From Rhizobium sp. CIAT894 (GTDB lineage Bacteria > Pseudomonadota > Alphaproteobacteria > Rhizobiales > Rhizobiaceae), in contig NZ_CP020947.1 of NCBI RefSeq assembly GCF_000172795.2, positions 995,001-1,059,000 of the forward strand: a DNA stretch of 64,000 nt, read 5' to 3'. The notes beneath the pieces are model-generated. The model made no database searches. It saw only the letters and a program-made list of their open reading frames with translations, and was not told the origin of the DNA. Positions 27,183 to 36,463 of the stretch are shown piece by piece. The translations under genes and the position numbers were made by a program. Each line of letters opens with the position of its first letter. The first letter of the stretch is position 1.

Positions 27183-27345
27183 GGCCATGGATCCCATGGT
27201 CATCAAGCCCTGGGATGACGGAGATTGAGGATCGCGAGAGGCTGGAGGCGCGCCAACAGCGCCTATCTCTGCACCGTTGCAGGGTTCGCAGAAGCGACCC
27301 CGCCCTCCGTCGTGCTCGAGCTTGACCCAAGCATCAATGCACAAG
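27183..27345. repeat. Degenerate short palindromic repeats
   Basis: Two diverged facing copies of the second repeat family, at 27183-27232 (CATGGATCCCATGGTCATCA then CCCTGGGATGACGGAGA) and 27300-27338 (GCCCTCCGTCGTGCTCGAGC then TTGACCCAAGCAT). They occupy much of the gene-free stretch 26977-27452 upstream of the toxin-antitoxin pair; the rest shows nothing notable. Confidence 0.5.
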
Positions 27346-27452
27346 CACTCTGCTTATTCAGAGCGTCCCGGAAACACGCATGCATATCCGCGAGGCTACT
27401 GGTGACCAAATGCTTCAAGTGCTATATTTGTATAGCAGACAGGAGAAAGAAC

Positions 27453-27677
27453 ATGTTGGCTTTGCGGTTGCCGCCTGAAATCGAAGCTCGGCTCGACGAG
27501 CTTTCCAAGCGCACGGGCCGCAGCAAGAGCTTCTATGCCCGTCAGGCCATTCTCGAACATCTCGATGACCTTGAGGACGTCTATCTCGCCGAAAAGCGTC
27601 TTGAAGAACTTCGGCGAGGTGAGAGTGATACCGTTTCGCTGGCCGAGCTGATGACGCGTTATGGCGTGGAGAATTGA
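27453..27677 (+). CDS. RelB/DinJ-type antitoxin (ribbon-helix-helix)
   Basis: A 74-aa protein with an N-terminal RHH DNA-binding fold ([38 protein letters not shown]) and an acidic toxin-binding tail. A purine-rich GGAGAAAG precedes the ATG. It overlaps the toxin gene by 17 bp. It neutralises the RelE-type toxin and represses its own promoter. Confidence 0.88.
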   Translation: MLALRLPPEIEARLDELSKRTGRSKSFYARQAILEHLDDLEDVYLAEKRLEELRRGESDTVSLAELMTRYGVEN

Positions 27678-27930
27678 GTTTCAAAGGGCAGCCGAGCGCG
27701 AGCTTGAGAAGCTTGGACATGAGGCGGCGCGCCGAATACTCCGATTTCTCAATGACCGCGTGGCGAGACTAGATGATCCACGATCCATTGGAGAGGCGCT
27801 TAAAGGGTCTGAACTCGGGGATTTCTGGAAATATCGCGTTGGCGACTATCGAGTGATCGCAAGCATCGACGACGGGGCCGTTCGTATCCTCGTTGTTCGT
27901 ATCGGCAACCGCCGTGACGTCTACCGATGA
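27661..27930 (+). CDS. RelE/ParE-superfamily toxin
   Basis: An 89-aa toxin of the RelE type: [58 protein letters not shown] and a C-terminal [11 protein letters not shown]. The basic/aromatic C-terminal segment is that expected of ribosome-dependent mRNA interferases (RelE) rather than gyrase poisons (ParE), but the distinction is not firm. Second gene of a type II module. Confidence 0.88.
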   Translation: MAWRIEFQRAAERELEKLGHEAARRILRFLNDRVARLDDPRSIGEALKGSELGDFWKYRVGDYRVIASIDDGAVRILVVRIGNRRDVYR

Positions 27931-28079
27931 ATCCGCGAGCCGACCGATCGCAATTTTGTCCGGCGGTCCCATCACGGTCACAATTCTTTGAAGGAAGTTG
28001 GCGAACCGTGGCTTGTGAGCGGCCGTCAGCCGTTATATCGCACAGTCATGCCGTCAATCTCATTAGTTATGGGGAATCC

Positions 28080-28856
28080 ATGCAGATGTCCGAAATGCAA
28101 CTGACGAAACGCCGCCTCCTGGGTGGCATCGCCATCGCCGCAGCTGCCGCAGCGCTTGCCGCCTGCAACGACCGCAAGGATGCTGCCGATGCTTCGTCCT
28201 CCGGCAAGACCATGGCCGACGGCACCAATGTCGACACCATGCAGACGGCGGCCACCTCGGGGACCGAAATCCCGCAGCCCGATGGCGATGTCGACATGGC
28301 CGAGGTGCTGAAGCCCGGCGTGCTGCCGGAAATGGCGCTTGGTAAGGCCGACGCCCCGGTCAAGATCGTCGAATATATGTCGATGACCTGCCCGCATTGC
28401 GCCCATTTTCACAACACCACTTTCGACGCCATCAAGCAGAAATACGTCGACGCCGGCAAGGTGCAGTTCATCATCCGCGAATTCCCCTTCGACCCGCGTG
28501 CCGCCGCTGCCTTCATGCTTGCCCGCTGCAGCGCCTCCGATCCGCAGCAGCTGAGCACGCCGGAACAGTATTTCCCGATGGTCTCCATGCTGTTCAAGCA
28601 GCAGCAGGTCTGGGCCGCCGCCGATGACGGCCGCGCCGCATTGCTGCAGATGTCGAAGCTTGCCGGATTTACCGAGGATAGCTTCACGAAATGCTTGACG
28701 AACCAGAAGCTTCTGGATGAAGTGAACGCCACGCGGGAAAGAGGTTCCAAGGATTTCGGCGTCAACGCCACACCGACTTTCCTCATCAATGGCAAGCGCT
28801 ACTCTGGAGACATGCCGGTTGACACCCTGTCGGCGCTCATCGACAGCCTGCTCTGA
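28080..28856 (+). CDS. DsbA-family thiol:disulfide oxidoreductase, Tat/lipoprotein-type signal
   Basis: A 258-aa periplasmic thioredoxin-fold protein. The N-terminus has a twin-Arg (TKRRLLGGIAIAAAAAALAA) directly followed by Cys, so it may be a Tat-exported lipoprotein. The active site is MSMTCPHCAHFH (CPHC) and the cis-Pro region is VNATPTFLING. It has the DsbA/DsbG-like helical insert. It oxidises or isomerises disulfides in the cell envelope. The start is ATG 28080 or the ATG at 28086. It precedes smc, as in other rhizobia. Confidence 0.88.
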   Translation: MQMSEMQLTKRRLLGGIAIAAAAAALAACNDRKDAADASSSGKTMADGTNVDTMQTAATSGTEIPQPDGDVDMAEVLKPGVLPEMALGKADAPVKIVEYMSMTCPHCAHFHNTTFDAIKQKYVDAGKVQFIIREFPFDPRAAAAFMLARCSASDPQQLSTPEQYFPMVSMLFKQQQVWAAADDGRAALLQMSKLAGFTEDSFTKCLTNQKLLDEVNATRERGSKDFGVNATPTFLINGKRYSGDMPVDTLSALIDSLL

Positions 28857-28875
28857 ACCGGACCGTTTGACGAAG

Positions 28876-28912
28876 ACGGGCGACGGCGAAAGCCGTGCGC
28901 CCGTTTTTCGTT
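28876..28912 (+). terminator. intrinsic terminator after the dsbA-like gene
   Basis: ACGGGCGACGGC pairs with GCCGTGCGCCCGT (one bulged C) around GAAA, followed by TTTTCGTTTTT. It separates the dsbA-like gene from smc. Confidence 0.75.
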
Positions 28913-28936
28913 TTTCGCGCAGTTTGCGGGTGTGGC

Positions 28937-29053
28937 CCCCTCATCCGCCCTACGGGCACCTTCTCCCCGCTGGGGAGAAGAGGGGATCGAGACGTTACGG
29001 CACATCCCCTTCGCCCCAGCGGGGAGAAGGTGCCGGCAGGCGGATGAGGGGGC
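28937..29053. repeat. RIME-like palindromic repeat between dsbA-like gene and smc
   Basis: A complete copy: CCCCCTCATCCGCCCTACGG, CTTCTCCCCGCTGGGGAGAAG, a spacer, CCTTCGCCCCAGCGGGGAGA, and GGCGGATGAGGGGGC. It ends 23 bp before the smc start. Confidence 0.75.
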
Positions 29054-29075
29054 TTCCTGCCGTGAGTGTCTGCGC

Positions 29076-32000
29076 ATGAAGTTCAACAAGCTGCGCCTGG
29101 TCGGCTTCAAATCCTTCGTCGAGCCGACGGAATTCATCATCGAGCGGGGGCTGACCGGCGTCGTCGGGCCGAACGGCTGCGGCAAGTCGAACCTCGTCGA
29201 GGCGCTGCGCTGGGTGATGGGCGAGAATTCCTACAAGAACATGCGCGCCTCCGGCATGGACGACGTGATCTTTTCCGGTTCCGGCAACCGCCCGGCGCGC
29301 AACACTGCCGAAGTGGCGCTCTATCTCGACAATGGCGAGCGCACCGCACCCGCCGCCTTCAACGACAGCGACGAGATCCAGGTCACCCGCCGCATCGAGC
29401 GTGAGCAGGGCTCGCTCTATCGCATCAACGGCAAGGAAAGCCGCGCCAAGGATGTGCAGCTGCTGTTTGCCGATGCCTCCACCGGCGCCCGGTCCCCCTC
29501 AATGGTTGGCCAGGGGCGGATCGGCGAGCTGATCGCCGCAAAGCCGCAGGCCCGCCGCCAGCTGCTGGAAGAGGCGGCCGGCATTTCAGGCCTGCATTCC
29601 CGCCGTCATGAGGCCGAGCTTCGCCTGCGCGCCGCCGAAGGCAATCTCGAACGTCTCGACGACGTCACCTCGCAGCTCGAAAGCCAGATCGAGAGCCTGA
29701 AGCGCCAGGCCCGCCAGGCCAACCGCTTCAAGACGCTGTCGGCCGATATCCGCGCCCGCGAGGCGATGCTGCTGCATATTCGCTGGGTGCAGGCCAAGGA
29801 GGCCGAGGCCGAGGCCGACAGCGCCCTCAACCAGGCAACATCAGTCGTCGCCGAAAAGGCGCAGAACCAGATGGAGGCGGCCAAGCACCAGGGCATCGCC
29901 AGCCTGAAGCTGCCGGAACTGCGCGAGGGCGAGGCGCGTGCCGCCGCCGCGCTGCAGCGCCTGCAGATCGCCAGAAGCCAGCTGGAGGAGGATGCCGGCC
30001 GCATCCTGCGCCGCCGCGATGAGCTGACCCGCCGTCTCGCCCAGCTTGCCGAAGATATCCGCCGCGAGGAGCGGCTGGTCGCCGACAACGCCGTCATCCT
30101 GGCGCGGCTCGATGCCGAAGAGGCCGAGATTTCGGAGGTGCTGGCCGATTCCGGCCGTTATGCCGAGGAAACCCGCGAGGCCTTCGAGGGCGCGGCGGCA
30201 AAACTTGCCGACAGCGAGCGTATTTTCACCCAGCTGACGGCCGAACGCGCCGAGGCGGCCGCCGGCCGCAACCAGCTGGAGCGCGCCATCCGCGATCTCG
30301 CCGATCGCCGCATGCGCCTCGAACGCCAGATGGACGAGGCAAACCAGGAACTGGCGGCCATCGGCGAGAAGATATCAGGCCTGGCCGATCCGGACGAAAA
30401 ACGCGCGATCGTCGAGGCCGGCGAAATCGCCCTTGCCGATGCGGAAGCCGCCGTCCAGGTGGTCGAACAGGCGCTCGCCGCCGCCCGCCAGGCCGAGGCG
30501 TTGTCGCGCGCCCCGGTCGATCAGGCCCGCTCGAGCCTGAATGCGCTGGAAACCGAGGCCCGCACCATTTCCCGCATGCTGGCCGCCGGTGCCGCCGCCG
30601 GCAAATTTCCGCCGGTGGCCGAGGAGCTGAAGGTCGATCGTGGTTTCGAAACGGCGCTGGGTGCAGCCCTCGGCGACGATCTGGAATCGCCGCTCGATGC
30701 CGAGGCGCCGGCTCATTGGTCGGACAATGGCGACGGCGCCGGTGACCCGGCGCTGCCATCCGGCGTCACACCGCTGCTCACCCATATCAGCGCGCCCGCC
30801 GCACTGACCCGCTGCCTGCGCCAGATCGGCCTGGTCGGCGAGGATGAAGCCGGGCGGCTGATGGCGGCGCTGAAGCCCGGCCAGCGGCTGGTGACCAAAG
30901 ACGGCGCCGTCTATCGCTGGGACGGCCATGTCACCGGCGCCGACGCGCCGAGTGCCGCGGCGCTGCGCCTTGCCCAGAAGAACCGCCTGGCCGAGCTCGA
31001 AAGCGAAGCAGCCCTTGCCCGCGACGTTCTCGTTGAAGCCGAGGAGCGGCAGGCGGAAGCCGCCGAGGCGATCCGCGGGCAGGAAGCAAGGCTTGCCGAG
31101 GCCCGCGACATGAGCCGCCTGTCGGCCCGCCATCTTACTGAGGCGCGCGAGGCACTGGCGGCAGCCGAGCGTGCCTCCGGCGATCTGATCCGCCGCCGCG
31201 ATGTCGTCAGCGAAGCCGTCAGCCAGCTACAGTCGCAGCTGGAGGAGATTGCCGTCCAGGAAGAAAATGCCCGCATCGAGCTGGAGGATGCTCCCGATCT
31301 GACTGCGATTGACGAGCGGCTGCGCTTCCAGCAGGCCGAAGTGGCGACCGATCGCGGTGCGCTCGCCGAAAGCCGCGCCCGCCACGAAAGCCTGGCGCGG
31401 GAAAACGAGGCCCGCCAGCGCCGCATCATGGCGATCGGCCAGGAGCGCGAAACCTGGCGCCAGCGGGCGGCCAGCGGCGAAGACCATGTCGCCACACTGC
31501 GCGAGCGCGAGGAAGAGGCGCGCGAAGAGGCAGCCGAACTCGAATTGGCGCCCGATGAATTCGACGACAAGCGCCGCACCCTGCTCAACGAATTGCAGAA
31601 GGCCGAGGAGGCGCGCCGCAATGCCGGCGATCTGCTGGCCGAGGCCGAACGCATCCAGCGTGAAGCCGATCACAAGGCGACGACCGCACTCTCGGAACTT
31701 GCCGAATGCCGTGAACGCCGCGGCCGCGCCGAGGAGCGCCTGGTCTCCGCCCGCGAAAAGCGGCAGGAAAGCGAAAGCCGTATCCGCGAGATGCTGAACG
31801 TCGCCCCGCACGAGGCGCTGCAGCTGACCGGCCGCCCGACCATGCAGGCTCTTCCCGATCCGCGCGAAGTCGAGCGCGAGCTCGAACGCCTGAAGATCGA
31901 GCGCGAGCGGCTCGGCGCCGTCAACCTGCGCGCCGACGAGGAGCAGAAGGAACTGAGCGAGAAGCTCGAAGCGCTGATCAAGGAGCGTGACGACGTCATC

Positions 32001-32537
32001 GACGCGATCCGCAAGCTGCGCGGCGCCATCCAGAGCCTCAACCGCGAGGGCCGCGAGCGGCTGATCGCCGCCTTCGACATCGTCAATGCCCAGTTCCAGC
32101 GGCTGTTCACCCATCTGTTCGGCGGCGGCACGGCCGAGCTGCAGCTGATCGAATCCGACGATCCGCTCGAAGCCGGCCTCGAAATCCTGGCGCGGCCGCC
32201 CGGCAAGAAGCCGCAGACCATGACGCTGCTTTCCGGCGGCGAACAGGCGCTGACGGCAATGGCGCTGATCTTCGCCGTCTTCCTCACCAACCCGGCGCCG
32301 ATCTGCGTGCTCGACGAAGTGGACGCACCGCTCGACGACCACAATGTCGAGCGCTACTGCAACCTGATGGACGAAATGGCGGCCTCCACCGAAACCCGCT
32401 TCGTCATCATCACCCACAACCCGATCACCATGGCCCGCATGAACCGCCTCTTCGGCGTCACCATGGCCGAGCAGGGCGTCTCCACGCTGGTCTCCGTCGA
32501 CCTGCAGACGGCGGAGCGTTTGCGCGAGATTGCCTGA
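29076..32537 (+). CDS. smc: chromosome segregation protein SMC
   Basis: A 1153-aa SMC ATPase. Walker A GPNGCGKSN is at residues 31-39, followed by a long coiled coil, a hinge in the middle (about 510-640) containing AAGKFPPVAEELKVDRGFET, and a second coiled coil. The C-terminal head has the signature LLSGGEQAL (about 1050) and Walker B ICVLDEVDAPLDD (about 1075). Forms homodimers that compact and separate sister chromosomes. The start MKFNKLRLVGFKSF is family-typical; upstream codons in frame are repeat-derived. Confidence 0.95.
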   Translation: MKFNKLRLVGFKSFVEPTEFIIERGLTGVVGPNGCGKSNLVEALRWVMGENSYKNMRASGMDDVIFSGSGNRPARNTAEVALYLDNGERTAPAAFNDSDEIQVTRRIEREQGSLYRINGKESRAKDVQLLFADASTGARSPSMVGQGRIGELIAAKPQARRQLLEEAAGISGLHSRRHEAELRLRAAEGNLERLDDVTSQLESQIESLKRQARQANRFKTLSADIRAREAMLLHIRWVQAKEAEAEADSALNQATSVVAEKAQNQMEAAKHQGIASLKLPELREGEARAAAALQRLQIARSQLEEDAGRILRRRDELTRRLAQLAEDIRREERLVADNAVILARLDAEEAEISEVLADSGRYAEETREAFEGAAAKLADSERIFTQLTAERAEAAAGRNQLERAIRDLADRRMRLERQMDEANQELAAIGEKISGLADPDEKRAIVEAGEIALADAEAAVQVVEQALAAARQAEALSRAPVDQARSSLNALETEARTISRMLAAGAAAGKFPPVAEELKVDRGFETALGAALGDDLESPLDAEAPAHWSDNGDGAGDPALPSGVTPLLTHISAPAALTRCLRQIGLVGEDEAGRLMAALKPGQRLVTKDGAVYRWDGHVTGADAPSAAALRLAQKNRLAELESEAALARDVLVEAEERQAEAAEAIRGQEARLAEARDMSRLSARHLTEAREALAAAERASGDLIRRRDVVSEAVSQLQSQLEEIAVQEENARIELEDAPDLTAIDERLRFQQAEVATDRGALAESRARHESLARENEARQRRIMAIGQERETWRQRAASGEDHVATLREREEEAREEAAELELAPDEFDDKRRTLLNELQKAEEARRNAGDLLAEAERIQREADHKATTALSELAECRERRGRAEERLVSAREKRQESESRIREMLNVAPHEALQLTGRPTMQALPDPREVERELERLKIERERLGAVNLRADEEQKELSEKLEALIKERDDVIDAIRKLRGAIQSLNREGRERLIAAFDIVNAQFQRLFTHLFGGGTAELQLIESDDPLEAGLEILARPPGKKPQTMTLLSGGEQALTAMALIFAVFLTNPAPICVLDEVDAPLDDHNVERYCNLMDEMAASTETRFVIITHNPITMARMNRLFGVTMAEQGVSTLVSVDLQTAERLREIA

Positions 32538-32569
32538 GGTTTTGCAGTGCAGCCGACCGCTTCTCCGGC

Positions 32570-34654
32570 CTACAATTGATATCGGCCGCGTTCTTCGATC
32601 AGGGCTTCGATGCGATTGCGCCGTGCAACGGCAATTGCCAGCAATGGTGTGACGAGAACCGCGAGTGCCAGGCTCGCCACCGAAAGCGTCAGCAGCGACC
32701 GTCCCAACTGCCGCACCCGGGATGGAAAATCGAGATTGACCCAGTCGATCGCGCCCGTCGCATGACCATGGGCCGAAACCCACTCGCTGATGGTTGCGAG
32801 ACGCTCGCAATGAACAGCTGCATGTAATTCCCTCACATCCCTGACCTGGCTCAGGAAGCGCGACGCCTCGGCGGCATCACCCTCGAGGTAGGCAAGCTGC
32901 GCCAGCGTATAGGCAGCGAGCGAGGGATCGATGCCCACCTCCGCGGCGGAAGAGGAGGACTTGTTTTCGGCGGGGATCGAACCACGCAGATTAAGGCTCA
33001 GCCCCTCGAATCCCCCGATGGCAGGCTCGAGGGCGATGGTTGACCTGCCGGCGGCCAGATCCAGCTTTGAACGCAGAAGTGCCGAGAATTGCTGAGGCAA
33101 GGCTTCGCGGCGCGAGTGTTGGGAGAAACGATAATCGTCGAGAACGAAGAAGGCGACGATGGCCATCGCGGTCAAAGCGCCCAGATATCGTGATCGGCGG
33201 GTGGCAAGGACGATCGCAGCAATGAGCGCCGGATATTTGAGCAAACTGAGCAGGCTCGGCCAGACAGCAAATTCATCGACACCGACCATGACGGAAACGC
33301 CGCCTCGCTGTGCGTAGTCGGCCGTATCCCCCGCCAGCGCCACAAAATGGAAAGCCGTGTTTTCAGCCGCATCCGGCAGCCAAACCCAATAGGCTGCCAA
33401 GGCTGACAGCGCGGCAAACGCCATAAGACCGAGGACGAGCAGAAGATAGGTGCGGGCGCGCGAGGTGATGGCCTCGATTGCACGCTCGCCATTTGCAACG
33501 GACTGCGATTGAACCAGCCTTTTGGCAATGTTGGTGCCAAACACGCCAGCCGCACGCTTCACGGCATCCGCCAGCTTGGCGCGGCGATCGCCCAGTTCGC
33601 GCTCGATCAGAAAAACCCTTCGGCTGCGGCGGGCGACCAGCCAGCCGAAGCCATTCGTGAGCGGCGCGGCAATTGCAAACAGCAGCCCTGCCGCAAGCAG
33701 CAGAAATGCCTTTTGCGATTGAGCGGAAGCGTCGGCCGTGAATTTTTCACGGGCGGCCGGACCAAAGCCGCCGGAGGCGAGCGCAAAGTTCCGGATCGTC
33801 TGAAAGCGGCTTCGCTCGAAATCATTCAGAAGGAAGCCGCTTGCATCCAGCTGATCAAGTGCAGCCGCAGCAGCAGTGCCGTTGCCGCGAAGGGCCTCCA
33901 CCTGCGCCAGAAAGTAAGGCGCGATCGCCGACCGGTTCTGCCGGTCTCCATTCGCAGCGGCGGTCTCGTGGACATCGGAAGGCAATTCGGAAGAGCGGAT
34001 CACCCTATACTTGGCATAGATCGGCGGAGCGCCGAAATCTCTGGCAAGGTCGGACACCAGTCCGATGATAAGGGGGAGGGCCAGAACGCTCCCGGCAACG
34101 ATGGCAATAATGGCGCGGCGGGAAAGCGGCGCGTGAAAAACCAGGGCGATGAAGGCGAACAACGTCAGCGCGAAGGGAGGCAGGTACAGTGACTGGCCGA
34201 ACAAGCTCCACAGGATCAGAAAGAATGCGGCAGTCAGACCGGCGAAAAGCCAACGCCCTTTGATGATGCTGAAACCAGTCGCAAGCACCAGGATCATGGA
34301 GACGTATAGCGCCAGATCGGGGAAAGTCCGGAAGCCGGTCGACACCGAAGAAACCGCGGATTTGACCCCGCTCAGCCCCAACGCATTGGTGAATTCGTCG
34401 AGCACATAGATCGAGCCGGCGAGCATTCGCAGATCCATCGGATCAGGTGGTCGCACGTACGCCGCCGCAAAGAACAGCATGAACGCGACGAACGCGAGTG
34501 CCTGGGCGATCAGCGACAGCAGATTGGATCGACGGTCCAATCCGGCATGTCCTTCGTCGCGCGTTTGATCCGGCTTTCCCGAAAGGGATCCGGACGCAGG
34601 CACAGACGAGGCGGCGCCCTGCATCCGCCGCCCGAAAGCCGAGGCATCAGCCAC
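32570..34654 (-). CDS. large multi-pass membrane protein of TelA operon
   Basis: A 694-aa protein with about ten hydrophobic helices: five in the first 215 residues, a hydrophilic region, one at about 315-335, three in the middle (LLLVLGLMAFAALSALAAYW and following), and one near the C-terminus (LLTLSVASLALAVLVTPLLA). The two large soluble segments contain no motif I recognise. It overlaps the telA stop by 8 bp and is the last gene of a three-gene leftward operon. It occupies the place of the membrane gene klaC/telB in the plasmid RK2 tellurite operon but is twice as long; homology is not shown. Confidence 0.7.
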   Translation of the reverse strand: MADASAFGRRMQGAASSVPASGSLSGKPDQTRDEGHAGLDRRSNLLSLIAQALAFVAFMLFFAAAYVRPPDPMDLRMLAGSIYVLDEFTNALGLSGVKSAVSSVSTGFRTFPDLALYVSMILVLATGFSIIKGRWLFAGLTAAFFLILWSLFGQSLYLPPFALTLFAFIALVFHAPLSRRAIIAIVAGSVLALPLIIGLVSDLARDFGAPPIYAKYRVIRSSELPSDVHETAAANGDRQNRSAIAPYFLAQVEALRGNGTAAAAALDQLDASGFLLNDFERSRFQTIRNFALASGGFGPAAREKFTADASAQSQKAFLLLAAGLLFAIAAPLTNGFGWLVARRSRRVFLIERELGDRRAKLADAVKRAAGVFGTNIAKRLVQSQSVANGERAIEAITSRARTYLLLVLGLMAFAALSALAAYWVWLPDAAENTAFHFVALAGDTADYAQRGGVSVMVGVDEFAVWPSLLSLLKYPALIAAIVLATRRSRYLGALTAMAIVAFFVLDDYRFSQHSRREALPQQFSALLRSKLDLAAGRSTIALEPAIGGFEGLSLNLRGSIPAENKSSSSAAEVGIDPSLAAYTLAQLAYLEGDAAEASRFLSQVRDVRELHAAVHCERLATISEWVSAHGHATGAIDWVNLDFPSRVRQLGRSLLTLSVASLALAVLVTPLLAIAVARRNRIEALIEERGRYQL

Positions 34655-35726
34655 CGATAACCCCGGCCGCTTTCACGCTGGTCAGCATCTCGCCGCGAAG
34701 CCGTTCCAGCTCGCCGATCGCCTGCCGGCGATCCGTCGCGCCCTTCTCATGGGCATCGCGAACGTCGGTCAGCGTCAGCAGGATTTTATCATGGACGTGC
34801 TGGAGGGTTTCGACATCGACGACAAGACGCTGGTTGGATTTCGCCGTCGCCACGGAATTCTGGTGCAGAAGTTCGGCATTCCTGCGCATTATGGCGTTCG
34901 TCGCACTGTCGATGGTGTCTGCCAAAGCGACGGCGTTTTTCTGTTCGTCGAGCGTCAGGGCCAGCATGAAGGCGCGTTTCCACGCCGGCAGCGTCAACTG
35001 GCGAATCGTCTGGAACTTGTCGACGAGCGCGAGATTGTTTGCCTGGATGATGCGAACCATCGGAAGCGTCTGCATCGCTGCATGCTGGAGGACGCGCATA
35101 TCATCGGCCCGCTTCGACAGCTGCTGACGGTTTGCTTCCAGGACTGCGAGATACTCGGTCGCGGCAAGGTCGCCGGATGCGTTATTCTGGCGGTCTATCT
35201 CGGCTTCCATGTCACGAAGCCGCATCTCGATGGCCTCGACATGCTTGCCGAGTGCGGCATACTCGCTGCGCACGCCCTCGTACATCAGCTGATAGTCATG
35301 GTTTCGCCGCGACAGGGTCTGGGCCGTCGTCTCGATCTGCGCGACAAGCTTGTCGACCTGACCTTTGACGGTGTCGAACCGAGCGATGGCGCGTTCCTTC
35401 GAGCGCGCCAACCGCCGTAAGAGGCCGCCGATGACCGGAATCCGGCCGGCCGAATTGTCGAGTGACGACAGGTTGAACTGTTGCGCAGCCAGCACGATCT
35501 CGTTCAGCTGAGCTCCGGTGTCGTCGATGTCTGTTGCTCGCGCCGTTCGAAGAATCTCGTCGGCATATTGCGAAGACCGCTCGGCGACTTCGCTGCCGAA
35601 CTGCTGAATGGAGAGGGCCGACGATAGTTCGATGGTGGCTGCCAGGCGCGCGACTTCCGGATCGGCCTGGTGTTCGCCGGCGGCCGGACTTGATGTGACT
35701 TGCTGTGGCAAAGCTGCGTTGATCAT
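34647..35726 (-). CDS. TelA-family (toxic anion resistance) protein
   Basis: A 359-aa, highly helical cytoplasmic protein. NSAGRIPVIGGLLRRLARSK, the long helix IARFDTVKGQVDKLVAQIET, MRLRDMEAEI, ALPMVRIIQANNLALVDKFQ-like text (LQTLPMVRIIQANNLALVDK) and LTLPAWKRAFMLALTLDEQK are hallmarks of the TelA/KlaB family. Known members give tellurite resistance or affect envelope stress by unknown mechanisms. The start overlaps the upstream gene stop as ATGA. Confidence 0.85.
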   Translation of the reverse strand: MINAALPQQVTSSPAAGEHQADPEVARLAATIELSSALSIQQFGSEVAERSSQYADEILRTARATDIDDTGAQLNEIVLAAQQFNLSSLDNSAGRIPVIGGLLRRLARSKERAIARFDTVKGQVDKLVAQIETTAQTLSRRNHDYQLMYEGVRSEYAALGKHVEAIEMRLRDMEAEIDRQNNASGDLAATEYLAVLEANRQQLSKRADDMRVLQHAAMQTLPMVRIIQANNLALVDKFQTIRQLTLPAWKRAFMLALTLDEQKNAVALADTIDSATNAIMRRNAELLHQNSVATAKSNQRLVVDVETLQHVHDKILLTLTDVRDAHEKGATDRRQAIGELERLRGEMLTSVKAAGVIGG

Positions 35727-36463
35727 TCTTGTCCAACTTTCTTCAGGAAGCCTATGAGATTGCGGTGCGCATCAAGAAACGCGGTGACGACGGAGCTGCG
35801 AGGTTTTGCTTCGCCATGAATGATTGCGAGCGCGTTTCGCTGCCAGAGCGGCAGCAACAGTGTTTCGATGTCGGTAAATCGGTCGAGCAAGGAAGCAAGC
35901 ACGCCGGCAGACAGCTCGATCTGCTGGATCGTCAGCGTGTTGGCGGCTTCCATCGCCATGATGTTGGCAAGGCGTCGCTCAAACCGGGCGACCAGAGCCG
36001 GGTCTGAGCCGTCCGATCGGGAAAGAAGCAGTTTGGCATCTGATATCACGCCGGCAAGACGCCTCTGTTCGTCGATGAGCTCCAACCGGGTCCTGTCGAG
36101 GATTTCCCGTATGCGCCCGCCGCCATGGGCCGCCCGGCTCAATTGCCGGAACAGGTCGGCGACCCTGTGGCTTGACAGTTCGAACTCCAGCCGGGCCTCG
36201 ACGTCCGAGCCGGTGAACCGGCCGATCAGGCCCTGTTTTCGCAGCATCTTCTGGAGGTCGACCGCCTCCAGCATTTCGATCAGCTCGTTCGCCGACGCGC
36301 GGATGTCGCGTGCCGGAGCCGAACTCAGGAGGTTGCTATCCATTCGCGGTGAGCGTGCCGCCATGTCCAGCAGTGCAACAGCGTCGTCATCGATCACCGC
36401 AGGGCAAGCAGGCTGCTCTTCCGCGTCCGGAACTGGATAAGAATGATTGTTGCCAAGGGCCAT
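35723..36463 (-). CDS. TelA-operon helical protein (KlaA-like position)
   Basis: A 246-aa soluble helical protein. AEDLQKMLRKQGLIG-type text (LQKMLRKQGLIGRFTGSDVE), then ARLEFELSSHRVADLFRQLS and a C-terminal TFLDAHRNLIGFLKKVGQE-like end (FLDAHRNLIGFLKKVGQE). Parts resemble a shortened TelA N-terminus. First gene of the operon, coupled to telA by ATGA. Size and position match klaA (257 aa) of RK2 klaA-klaB(telA)-klaC(telB), though I cannot confirm sequence homology. Function unknown. Confidence 0.7.
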   Translation of the reverse strand: MALGNNHSYPVPDAEEQPACPAVIDDDAVALLDMAARSPRMDSNLLSSAPARDIRASANELIEMLEAVDLQKMLRKQGLIGRFTGSDVEARLEFELSSHRVADLFRQLSRAAHGGGRIREILDRTRLELIDEQRRLAGVISDAKLLLSRSDGSDPALVARFERRLANIMAMEAANTLTIQQIELSAGVLASLLDRFTDIETLLLPLWQRNALAIIHGEAKPRSSVVTAFLDAHRNLIGFLKKVGQE

